64,000 nucleotides of DNA from Clostridium aciditolerans (lineage in GTDB: Bacteria; Bacillota; Clostridia; Clostridiales; Clostridiaceae): contig NZ_JAEEGB010000005.1 of NCBI RefSeq assembly GCF_016316925.1, forward strand, positions 372,001-436,000. Direction: 5' to 3'. The translations under genes and the position numbers were made by a program. Each line of letters starts with the position of its first letter. Within the stretch, counting starts at the first letter, position 1. Below are positions 1-7,482 of the stretch, one piece after another. The notes under the pieces were generated by a model. That model made no database searches. It saw nothing but the letters and a program-made list of their open reading frames with translations, and had not been told where the DNA came from.

Positions 1-614
1 ACGTGCTGCAATTCTGCTAATTCTGCTATCCACTTATTAATCTCTTTTATTTCATATTCTTTTATATTAATAGTTATTCCACCTAAACTATCAACAATCT
101 TTGCAAGCCCAGCAAAGTCTACTGTTACATAATCTTTAATATCTAGATTAAAATTTTCATTAAGAGTTCTAACCGCCAACTTTGGACCACCATAAAAGTA
201 AGCTTCTGTAATTTTTGTTTTACCATGATCTTTAACTTCTACATATGTGTCTCTCATTACAGATGATAACTTTATTTTATTATGTTTGTTATCTACAGTA
301 GCTACAATTATGCAATCTGAATGAGGTATATCAACTTTAGAGTTTCTACTGTCTATTCCAAAAAGTGCGATATTCAATATATTATCTTCTTGCTTTACTT
401 CACCTTGTATTGTTTCATTTTCAATTGCCCTGTTTTCACTTAATTTAGGTTTAATACCTAGTTCTGTATCTGTTTTTGGTAATGGAGTTATTGTGACATT
501 ATTAAGCTGCTTATTTATATAGTATATAAAGCTTATTCCTGAAATAAATATGATAACTAAGATGCAAAGTAGTATTTTTTTAATTATTCCTCTACCTTTC
601 TCATTTCTCCCCAT
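1..614 (-). CDS. LytR-CpsA-Psr (LCP) family protein, N-terminal part
   Basis: This reading frame runs off the left edge, so only the first ~204 residues are present. It starts at an ATG at 614 with a short basic N-terminus and one membrane segment at about residues 12-32. A hydrophilic linker follows, then an LCP domain whose start is recognisable by ALFGIDSR, the SDCIIVATVD stretch, LSSVMRDTYV and the VDFAGLAKIVDSLGGI block. LCP proteins are membrane-anchored and transfer undecaprenyl-linked glycopolymers (teichoic acid or capsule) to peptidoglycan on the outer face of the membrane. The arginines of the phosphate-binding site (SR, MRD) are visible. The C-terminal catalytic half lies outside the window. 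A terminator separates it from the darA homologue upstream, so it is probably transcribed on its own. Confidence 0.9.
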   Translation of the reverse strand, partial: MGRNEKGRGIIKKILLCILVIIFISGISFIYYINKQLNNVTITPLPKTDTELGIKPKLSENRAIENETIQGEVKQEDNILNIALFGIDSRNSKVDIPHSDCIIVATVDNKHNKIKLSSVMRDTYVEVKDHGKTKITEAYFYGGPKLAVRTLNENFNLDIKDYVTVDFAGLAKIVDSLGGITINIKEYEIKEINKWIAELAELQH

Positions 615-703
615 AGTTTTCAGCTCCTAGTACCATTTTGATATTTTTATTATTTGTATCCTTAAAAAAATTTATTTTAACAATTTAGACCACTTTTTTT
701 GCA

Positions 704-744
704 ACAAAAAACCACCAATAGTCATGTTTATGACTAATTGGTGG
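704..744 (-). terminator. Rho-independent terminator downstream of the first darA homologue
   Basis: A 14-15 bp stem (CCACCAATTAGTCAT with its partner) and a 4-base loop are followed on the minus strand by a T-rich run. It lies between the darA stop at 771 and the LCP start at 614. Confidence 0.85.
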
Positions 745-770
745 AATATTACCTAATATGCTTATAAAAA

Positions 771-1106
771 TTAAACTTTCATAAAGTTATCCACATCAAC
801 AACAAATATAGTTGCTCCTCCTACTTCCACTTCAATTTCATAGGTATAAGGAATATACATACCTGTTGATTCTGTCACTGGATAAGGGGATATTATAGTT
901 TTTTCTCTTTTTTTACAGGTATCCTTTATTATTTCTATAACATTGTCTACTTTTTCTTCTTCAACTCCTACTAAAAGAGTTACGTTTCCTGATCTCAAAA
1001 ACCCTCCCGTTGATGCAAGTTTTGTAACCCTAAAATCCTTTTCCGTTAATGCATTTACCAGTCCGCTAGAATCTTTATACTGAACAATTGCAATAATTAA
1101 TTTCAT
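771..1106 (-). CDS. darA: DarA/PstA-type cyclic-di-AMP receptor (DUF970, PII-like), copy 1
   Basis: This 111-residue protein has the DUF970 (YaaQ) PII-like fold. Visible signatures are MKLIIAIVQ at the N-terminus, the KLASTGGFLRSGN nucleotide-binding loop near residues 29-41, and VEVGGATIFVVDVDNF at the C-terminus. Family members are trimeric cytosolic receptors for the second messenger c-di-AMP and take part in potassium and osmotic homeostasis through partners that differ between species. The start is supported by AAGGAG about nine bases upstream. darA often lies between tmk and holB; this copy is monocistronic and faces the LCP gene. A clear paralogue lies at 8657-8989, on the other side of the germination locus. 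Confidence 0.9.
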   Translation of the reverse strand: MKLIIAIVQYKDSSGLVNALTEKDFRVTKLASTGGFLRSGNVTLLVGVEEEKVDNVIEIIKDTCKKREKTIISPYPVTESTGMYIPYTYEIEVEVGGATIFVVDVDNFMKV

Positions 1107-1230
1107 TCAAACCATCTCCTTTAAATTTGAGATTTGGTGATAACAGACTCTAAATTTAACTATAAATGCTCAAAAATATTCTGAATATTATAATAATTAT
1201 ATATTAATTTATAAAAAATTTCAAGGCCTC

Positions 1231-1989
1231 CTATTTTCCAACTGAAGCCATATAAACTACAAATTCGTTTTCTCCATCCAAACCTAACAATTTATCTATA
1301 AATTCTTGATTATAGATTCCAATAGCACAAGTTCCACACTTTATTGCTTCACAAGCTATATAAAGATTTTGGCAAACATGACCTATATCTATCAATATCT
1401 TTTTATGGGCAGTAATATCAAATTTCCATTCTGCTCTATAAGGTATAGCACTCCAGGCAAAAATTACAGCTCCTTTTGATGCAAAATTAGGAACAAAAGG
1501 TTGTCTTGGTGTAGCTAGATCAACTTTGTTTTCCATATCATTAAGTTTATCTATAAATATAAGTTTATGTTCAAAAGGAAGATACCTATAAACACCTTGC
1601 TCTAAAGAATCTACTCTATTTATAAATAAATATGTTTCAAATGGATGTGAAGCTCCTCCAGAAGGAACAGTTCTTAGCGAAGCTGGCCCATTTCCTATAA
1701 TCTTATGCACGCCTTGAGTAGACCAAAGTAAAAATGAAAGTTCTTCCAAGGTTAAGTTTTCGCAGGAATATTTTCTTACACTCCTTCTGTCTTTTAAGCA
1801 ATCAAATACATTATGTTTTGAAATTATATCTTTCTTTATTTCTGGCAATTCTATAACTTTTAAATCTTTATCATATTTCTTCTGAGGTGGTATACCAGGT
1901 ATGCCTTTTTGTATATCGGTTTTAATATCATCTAAAACTTGAAAATTAGCCTTTAGAAATTCTCTATTTGTTTTAAATCTTTCATTCAT
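1231..1989 (-). CDS. nitroreductase family protein (SagB/ThcOx-type FMN oxidoreductase)
   Basis: This 252-residue protein belongs to the nitroreductase superfamily. DRRSVRKYSCENLTLEELSF is the usual FMN-contacting N-terminal motif, followed by LLWSTQGV, the VPSGGASHPFETYLFI block of the SagB-type branch and a C-terminal CEAIKCGTCAIGIYN. SagB-like enzymes include azoline dehydrogenases of peptide modification, but many free-standing members have no known substrate. No peptide precursor or cyclodehydratase lies nearby, so a general NAD(P)H/FMN oxidoreductase is the safer reading. The ATG at 1989 has AAGGAAG upstream. A CRP-type palindrome lies 81-96 bases upstream of the start. Confidence 0.85.
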   Translation of the reverse strand: MNERFKTNREFLKANFQVLDDIKTDIQKGIPGIPPQKKYDKDLKVIELPEIKKDIISKHNVFDCLKDRRSVRKYSCENLTLEELSFLLWSTQGVHKIIGNGPASLRTVPSGGASHPFETYLFINRVDSLEQGVYRYLPFEHKLIFIDKLNDMENKVDLATPRQPFVPNFASKGAVIFAWSAIPYRAEWKFDITAHKKILIDIGHVCQNLYIACEAIKCGTCAIGIYNQEFIDKLLGLDGENEFVVYMASVGK

Positions 1990-2069
1990 CTTTCTGCACT
2001 TCCTTCTTCAATAATAATATTATAGATAAGTTATACAATCATATTTTATAAAACTAGTTAATAAAAAAA

Positions 2070-2085
2070 TGTGATTAATATCACA
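2070..2085. promoter_or_regulatory. CRP/FNR-superfamily-like operator upstream of the nitroreductase gene
   Basis: TGTGATTAATATCACA is a near-perfect palindrome of the TGTGA-N6-TCACA type. It lies between the divergent nitroreductase and gerA genes. A TATAAT-like -10 for the minus strand is at 2019-2024, which would place the site about 65 bases upstream of that start point, an activator-like position. An almost identical site is at 9193-9208. Confidence 0.6.
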
Positions 2086-2271
2086 AAAGTAATATAATCT
2101 TATGATTAAGCTCTTATCTATCATTTTTGGGCATATGAAATATGTCGTATAAATCACTAATTACCATAATATGACCATAATTGAAAAATCATCTATGGAA
2201 TAAGTTCCACTTTGTCTAATAATTTAGGCTATTAGAGGAATAATAAGATAAAAATGTATTAGGTGATTTTT

Positions 2272-3762
2272 ATGAATAATAACAACAATATTATGCAACA
2301 AAAAATAGATGAAATAACAAATCTAGTAGGAAGCAAAAGTGAGTTAATTATAAAAAACTTTGACATAGGAAAAAAATCTTCTATAGAAGCAGCAATTATT
2401 TATATAAATGGATTATCCAATAAAGATACAATAGATAGAGATGTATTAAAACCTCTTATGCTTCATGTAGAAGAAGATTTATCAACTATACAAAATTTAG
2501 ATTACTTTCTAAACAAAAAATACATAACTATAAGCAACAGCTATATTGAAACAGATATAAATAAAGCTTCAGCTGCCGTCAAAAGAGGTAAATCTTTAAT
2601 ATTAATTCAAGATTGTAATAATTTTATAATAGTTGATACTACTGGAGGGGTATATAGAAGCATATCTGACCCTGAAAATGAAACTTCTATAAAAGGGCCT
2701 AGAGATTGTTTTGTGGAAAACTTAGAAGTAAACATAAGTATAATACAAAGAAGACTTAAAGATAAAAACTTGACAATAGAAAAATTTGTTTTAGGAAGAA
2801 GATCCCAGACAGATGCAGCACTTATTTACGTGGACGATATAGTAGATAAAGAACTGCTAAAAGAAATAAAAACTAGAATATATGCTATTGACATAGATAA
2901 TGCTATAGGTACTTCTATTATTGATCAACTCATAGAGAAACATACTTTTAGTATTTTCCCTCAAACTATTGCTACAGAGAGACCAGATAAAGTACAGGGA
3001 AAATTAGCTGAAGGAAAAATAGCTCTAATGTTAGAAGAAACTCCTTTTGTTGTAACTTTTCCTACTACTTTTTTTGAGTTTTTCCAAGCGGTAGAAGATT
3101 ATTATTTTAGAACCATAGTATCAAGTTTTGCCAGAATAATAAGATATTTGGCTGCTTTTATTGTACTAATTTTACCTTCTGTTTATATTACACTAATAAA
3201 ATTTAATGCCACGCTAATACCTTCAGAATTTATAAAATCTATTGTTGAATCAAGAAAGGGTATAGCATTAACTCCATTTATGTCAATACTCTCAATGAAT
3301 CTAATAGTTGAATTTTTAAGAGAAGGTGGACTTAGACTTCCTGGTAAAATAGGTCAGACTCTAAGTGTAGTAGGCGGTATCATCATAGGAGACGCAGCCC
3401 TTAAAGCTAAGATAGTAAGTTCTCTTACACTACTTATAGTAGGAACTACAACGGTAGCTACCTTTTTAATACCTAACTACGAAATGGCACTTTCAATAAG
3501 GCTCATAGGCTTTGTAAATCTAATAATGGCCAATTGGCTTGGAATGCTCGGATTAACAGTATCTATATTTTTTTTATTAGCTTACCTTTGCTCCTTGGAT
3601 AGCTACGGAGTACCTTATTTATCGTTTAAAAAGAGCAATTTAAAATCTGCTATTATAAGAGCTCCTATTTGGATGTTAAACAATAATCCTGAAACTACAC
3701 CAAATAATAATCCTGTTAGACAAAGTAATTTCAAGTGGAAATTCAGGAGGTTAAAGCCCTAA
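2272..3762 (+). CDS. spore germination receptor subunit A (GerA/GerKA family)
   Basis: This 496-residue protein is the A subunit of a GerA-type germinant receptor, an inner-membrane complex of the dormant spore that senses germinants. A hydrophilic N-terminal region (about 1-280) carries family signatures such as LVLGRRSQTDAALIYVDDI and IFPQTIATERPDKV. It is followed by several membrane segments and the conserved ALTPFMSIL and RLPGKIGQTLSVVGGIIIGDAA blocks. An ATG at 2272, seven bases after AGGTGA, is the likely start; a GTG nine bases upstream would add MIF. The last residues (RRLKP and stop) are encoded by the R1 repeat that begins at 3745, so the C-terminus appears to have been set by that element. 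It heads the A-B-C-B'-C' operon. Confidence 0.93.
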   Translation: MNNNNNIMQQKIDEITNLVGSKSELIIKNFDIGKKSSIEAAIIYINGLSNKDTIDRDVLKPLMLHVEEDLSTIQNLDYFLNKKYITISNSYIETDINKASAAVKRGKSLILIQDCNNFIIVDTTGGVYRSISDPENETSIKGPRDCFVENLEVNISIIQRRLKDKNLTIEKFVLGRRSQTDAALIYVDDIVDKELLKEIKTRIYAIDIDNAIGTSIIDQLIEKHTFSIFPQTIATERPDKVQGKLAEGKIALMLEETPFVVTFPTTFFEFFQAVEDYYFRTIVSSFARIIRYLAAFIVLILPSVYITLIKFNATLIPSEFIKSIVESRKGIALTPFMSILSMNLIVEFLREGGLRLPGKIGQTLSVVGGIIIGDAALKAKIVSSLTLLIVGTTTVATFLIPNYEMALSIRLIGFVNLIMANWLGMLGLTVSIFFLLAYLCSLDSYGVPYLSFKKSNLKSAIIRAPIWMLNNNPETTPNNNPVRQSNFKWKFRRLKP

Positions 3763-3845
3763 ATGGACTTTAACGGGATACCTAGCAGAGGAAACTGGCT
3801 AGGCATCCCAGTGATTTAATTGCTCAGTGTTCCGACTAAGAGGAG
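3745..3845 (+). repeat. R1 structured repeat, copy A (gerA-gerB junction)
   Basis: The element starts with AGGAGG and then has a hairpin GTTAAAGCCC / GGACTTTAAC around the loop TAAAT. A second, longer hairpin follows (GGGAT-CCTAGC with GCTAGG-ATCCC), then CAGTGTTCCGACTAAGAGGAGG. It encodes the last codons of gerA and supplies the Shine-Dalgarno of the next gene. Related copies are at 6172, 6287 and 44842. The nature of the element is unknown. Confidence 0.8.
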
Positions 3846-3852
3846 GAGAAAA

Positions 3853-4950
3853 ATGGATAAAGATACTGATAGCCTTATAAGTCCATCTCAGTTAACATTA
3901 ATCCTAGTAGGCAGTATGCTTGGAATAGGAATATTAAATCTAGCTAATGATGTTGTAAAATACGCTAAGCAAGATGGATGGATATCCTGTATATTAGGCG
4001 CAGCCTATCCTCTATATATGACTTTCATAGCTAACTATATGTGCAAGAAATTTCCTAAATATAATATATTAAAATTAAGTAAAAAGTTTCTTGGAAAATT
4101 TTTAGGAACTATATCAAATATAACATTTTTATCATATTTTATTTTATTGATTACAGAAATTGCTTCTGGAATAAGCAACGTACTTAAAGTATACATGGTT
4201 TCCTTTTTAAAAAATAATCAGCTTTTATTGGTAGCCTTTTTAGCTCCAGCTTTTATTGCTTATAAGGGAATTAAAACATTAAGAAGAGTAAACGAGTTAA
4301 TTTTTTATTTATCTATTTTAATGTTCTTTATCCCGATAGCAGTATTAAAATCTGGAAGTTTTTTAAATGTGATGCCAGTATTTAGTTCAGGTTTGATAAA
4401 CATAGTAAAAGCCAGCAAAGAAACAGCTTTTGCTTATTCTGGTATAGAAATTTTATTTTTAATATATCCATATTTACAAAGCAGTAAAGATCTAAAAAAA
4501 TCCACTTTAAAAAGTATACTTATTACAATGACTATTTATACTTGGGTGGTTTTCTCAGTTATATATTATTTAGGAGCAGATATTGTTCCTAAATTTACCT
4601 GGTCCACAGTTGTAATGAGTGAAGCTATAGTAATACCTGTAATAAATAATTTTAGATACATATTTATGGTTTTGTGGTCGCTTATAATGCTAAAAACTAT
4701 GTCCAACGATTATTACGCAGTAGCATATGGAATGAGTCAGTTAACAAGCATTGCTAAAAGAAAGACCTTCGTTTATTTAATATTTCCTCTACTTTTTTAT
4801 ATTTCTTCTAAATATGGTGATCCAAACACAAGAGCAAACTTTTTAAGTAAAACTCTTCCCGTGTATTTAATCTTTAATTTAGCATATGTTTCTATAATAT
4901 CACTAGTATTATACATAAAAAAAGGTGATAAAAATGAACAAAAAGCTTAA
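3853..4950 (+). CDS. spore germination receptor subunit B (GerAB/GerKB family), copy 1
   Basis: This 365-residue protein has about ten hydrophobic segments and belongs to the GerAB branch of the APC superfamily, the likely germinant-binding subunit of the receptor. It begins SLISPSQLTLILVGSMLGIGIL, a typical first helix, and keeps KQDGWISCILGAAYPLY and APAFIAYKGIKTLRRVNEL. The ATG at 3853 directly follows AGGAGG. The frame is open upstream to a TTG at 3820, but those eleven extra codons lie in the R1 repeat and are unlikely to be translated. The 3' end overlaps gerC copy 1 by 17 bases. A close paralogue is encoded at 6382-7482. Confidence 0.92.
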   Translation: MDKDTDSLISPSQLTLILVGSMLGIGILNLANDVVKYAKQDGWISCILGAAYPLYMTFIANYMCKKFPKYNILKLSKKFLGKFLGTISNITFLSYFILLITEIASGISNVLKVYMVSFLKNNQLLLVAFLAPAFIAYKGIKTLRRVNELIFYLSILMFFIPIAVLKSGSFLNVMPVFSSGLINIVKASKETAFAYSGIEILFLIYPYLQSSKDLKKSTLKSILITMTIYTWVVFSVIYYLGADIVPKFTWSTVVMSEAIVIPVINNFRYIFMVLWSLIMLKTMSNDYYAVAYGMSQLTSIAKRKTFVYLIFPLLFYISSKYGDPNTRANFLSKTLPVYLIFNLAYVSIISLVLYIKKGDKNEQKA

Positions 4951-6073
4951 CAATAAAATTTTCATATATTTAATTATAGTTGTAATTTTTCTGTATGCTT
5001 TTTTAGGATCAAAGGGTGAGCTAGTAGAAAACTTAGAAATTCCTATTGGCATAGGATATGACTTAAAGACAGAGGGAGAAAATGACGTGACCTATAGTAC
5101 TCCTATTGCAGCATACTTATTTGAAACTGAAGAAGTGGATAGTGAAATTATGGTTGGTAAAGCTAGCAGCATAGGAGAAACTAGAGAAACCCGTCAGTTA
5201 GAATCTAGCAAAAGCTTTTTGCTAGGAATTGAAAGAATTTTTTTATTTAGTGAACAATATGCTGAATATGGTATAGGAACCGCTATCGATATACTACTTA
5301 ACAATCCGCAAATTAATGATAGAGCCTTTACATTAGTATGTAAGGAGAAAGCAGAAGATATTTTAAGTCATAAAATTAAAGGTTATGCAAATTCTGCAGA
5401 ATTTATTGAAGGTCTAATGAAAAATTCCAAGCAGTTTAATTTTTTCCCTGAGCATCAAAGTAGCCTTATGGATGTATTTGTAAGAGTAGATGCAGAAGGT
5501 AGAAATACCTTATTGCCTTATATAGAATTAAAAGATAAAAATATTGAGCTTACAGGTTATGCTATTTTTAAAGGTGATAAAATGGTGTTAAAAACTAACA
5601 TAGAAGAAGCTAAAATTATAAATATATTAAAAGAAAATAAGGTTAAAGGTATCCTAACTATACAGGATAACTCTAAAAACTATATAAATTACTATGCAGA
5701 ATCTAAAAGAAAAGTTAAATGTTATAAGGAAAATGATAAATTGAAATTTGTAATAGATTTATCTCTAAATGGTTCAATTATAAACAATACTTTGTATCTA
5801 AACCTTATAAATGATCCGAAAGTTCTAAAGAAGTTTACAAAAGATATGGAAGAAAATTTAAAGGAAACCTGTGAGAACTTTATTAACAATAAGATTAAAG
5901 GCGAATATAAAGTTGATGTTTTAGATTTAGGAAGAGTAGCTGCTGCTAAATATGGAAGAGGAAAAAACATAGATTGGAATAAAGTAATACCTCAATCCAT
6001 TATAGAAGTAAATGTTAAAGTTAAGGTTGATACTGAAGGTAGAGGAAATTATCAATTACCTACCAAGAAATAG
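4934..6073 (+). CDS. spore germination receptor subunit C-like protein (Ger(x)C/GerKC family), copy 1
   Basis: This 379-residue protein matches the GerAC family across its length: a hydrophobic N-terminus, the IPIGIGYDL start of domain 1, a middle DAEGRNTLLPYIEL block, and a C-terminal domain with TCENFINNKIKGEYKVDVL. GerAC proteins are normally lipoproteins in which a lipobox cysteine just after the hydrophobic segment (GCWD type) is lipidated. Here the matching stretch is LYAFLGSKGELVENL and there is no cysteine, so the protein would be held by an uncleaved helix. An ATG at 4934 after AAAGGTGATAAAA is the best start. It overlaps the end of gerB by 17 bases, as is usual in these operons. Confidence 0.9.
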   Translation: MNKKLNNKIFIYLIIVVIFLYAFLGSKGELVENLEIPIGIGYDLKTEGENDVTYSTPIAAYLFETEEVDSEIMVGKASSIGETRETRQLESSKSFLLGIERIFLFSEQYAEYGIGTAIDILLNNPQINDRAFTLVCKEKAEDILSHKIKGYANSAEFIEGLMKNSKQFNFFPEHQSSLMDVFVRVDAEGRNTLLPYIELKDKNIELTGYAIFKGDKMVLKTNIEEAKIINILKENKVKGILTIQDNSKNYINYYAESKRKVKCYKENDKLKFVIDLSLNGSIINNTLYLNLINDPKVLKKFTKDMEENLKETCENFINNKIKGEYKVDVLDLGRVAAAKYGRGKNIDWNKVIPQSIIEVNVKVKVDTEGRGNYQLPTKK

Positions 6074-6171
6074 TTTAATTTTATCCTTCTTATAACTGAT
6101 ATTTAAATCATAGTACTGAATCAAACTACATAATATAGCTGTGAAACAAAGCAATTTAGTCCATAAATTAT

Positions 6172-6286
6172 GGAGGTTAAAGTTCTAAATGAACTTTTAC
6201 GGGTAACTTGTGAGCGGAAGCGAAAATCTTAAGTTACCCAGTACCTGAGGGGAAACAAGCAAAATTACCCAGTATTCCGACTAAAA
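6172..6286 (+). repeat. R1 structured repeat, copy B1
   Basis: This copy begins GGAGGTTAAAGTTC, with hairpin 1 GTTAAAGTTC / GAACTTTTAC around TAAAT. Hairpin 2 is GGGTAACTT / AAGTTACCC, followed by AGT, a partial repeat of the second module ending ACCCAGT, then ATTCCGACTAAAA. It abuts copy B2. Both stems differ from copy A by compensating changes. Confidence 0.78.
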
Positions 6287-6375
6287 GGAGGTTAAAGCCC
6301 TAAATGGGCTTTAACAAGCACTTAGCGAGCGGGAGCGAGTAATCTTAGTTGCTCAGTGTTCCGACCAAAAGGAGG
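6287..6375 (+). repeat. R1 structured repeat, copy B2
   Basis: This second copy lies in direct tandem with B1. It has GGAGG, a perfect hairpin GTTAAAGCCC / GGGCTTTAAC around TAAAT, a looser second stem (AAGCACTTAG against CTTAGTTGCT), then CAGTGTTCCGACCAAAAGGAGG. Its 3' end provides the ribosome binding site of gerB copy 2, just as copy A does for gerB copy 1. Confidence 0.78.
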
Positions 6376-6381
6376 AATGAA

Positions 6382-7482
6382 ATGGATAAGGATACTGATA
6401 GTCTTTTAAGTCCATCACAATTAACATTTACATTGCTGAGTAATCTAATGGGTATATCATTATTAACTCTGCCTAATAGTGCTATAAAATATGCTAAACA
6501 AGATGGGTGGATAGCCTGTATACTAGGTGCAGTATATCCTATATATATGATTTTTATAGCTGACTATATGTGTAAAAAATTTCCTAAAGACAATATATTA
6601 AAATTAAGCAAAAAATGTTTTGGAAAACTTTTAGGAACTATCTTAAATATAGTATTTATATCTTTTTTTGTTTTTCTTGCTACAGAAATAGCCTCTGGAG
6701 TTAGCAACGTTCTTAGGATATACATGGTTACCTTTATAACAAATTATAAACTCTTGTCAGTATTATTTTTAGCACCAGCCTTTATTGCTTATAAGGGAAT
6801 TAAGACATTGGGGAAGATAAACGAATTAATTTTTTATTTAACTATTATGCTCTACTTTATTCCAATAGCTGTACTAAAATATGGCCTAATAGTCAATATA
6901 ATGCCTGTATTTGGTTCTGGAGTGTTAAACATAATAAAGTCTACTAAAGAAACAGCCTATGCTTATTCTGGAATGGAAATGTTATTTTTAATATATCCAT
7001 ATTTGCAAGATAGTAAATGCCTTAAAAAAGCAGCTTTAAAAAGTATAATTATAATAATGATTATTTACACTTGGTTCACTTTTGCAGTTATATATTATTT
7101 AGGAGTAGATATTATTCCGAAATTCTTATGGCCCACAGTTGTGATAAGTGAAGCCATAAAAATTCCTATACTAAATAATTTTAGATATATATTTATGGTT
7201 TTATGGTCTCTTATAATGCTAAAAAGCCTATCTAATCATTATTATTCAATAACTTATGGCTTAAGTAAATTAATAAGTATGGCTAAAAGAAAAACCTTTG
7301 TCTTTTTGGTATATCCTATGCTTTTTTATATTTCTTCACTATATGGTAACCCAACCCTTAGAAGAGACTTTGTGGATAGAGCAGTACCTATTTATGTAAT
7401 ATTTAACTTAATCTATGTCTCTATAATATCACTAATATTATATATTAAAAAAGGTGATAAAAATGACCAACAAACGCAATAA
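6382..7482 (+). CDS. spore germination receptor subunit B (GerAB/GerKB family), copy 2
   Basis: This 366-residue multi-pass membrane protein is clearly paralogous to the product at 3853-4950 along its whole length (identical MDKDTDS start, KYAKQDGWIACILGAVYP, APAFIAYKGIKTL, AYSGMEMLFLIYPYLQ). The differences are scattered, and several lie in the membrane segments thought to contact the germinant. The ATG at 6382 follows GGAGGAATGAA; the open frame from the TTG at 6349 lies in the R1 repeat. It overlaps the next gene by 20 bases. The B-C pair therefore looks like an old tandem duplication that gives the receptor two alternative B/C sets with a single A subunit. Confidence 0.92.
   Translation: MDKDTDSLLSPSQLTFTLLSNLMGISLLTLPNSAIKYAKQDGWIACILGAVYPIYMIFIADYMCKKFPKDNILKLSKKCFGKLLGTILNIVFISFFVFLATEIASGVSNVLRIYMVTFITNYKLLSVLFLAPAFIAYKGIKTLGKINELIFYLTIMLYFIPIAVLKYGLIVNIMPVFGSGVLNIIKSTKETAYAYSGMEMLFLIYPYLQDSKCLKKAALKSIIIIMIIYTWFTFAVIYYLGVDIIPKFLWPTVVISEAIKIPILNNFRYIFMVLWSLIMLKSLSNHYYSITYGLSKLISMAKRKTFVFLVYPMLFYISSLYGNPTLRRDFVDRAVPIYVIFNLIYVSIISLILYIKKGDKNDQQTQ

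Noticed and set aside
2110-2260. Sporulation sigma-factor promoter before gerA (a CATAATA -10-like element)
   Set aside because: The best -35-like element (GTATA) is only about 13 bases away, too close for the forespore sigma consensus, so the call is not supported.
3820-3852. N-terminal extension of gerB (TTG start giving MLSVPTKRRRK); the same occurs at 6349
   Set aside because: These codons lie in the R1 repeat and contain the ribosome binding site itself. Translation from the ATG after AGGAGG is far more likely.
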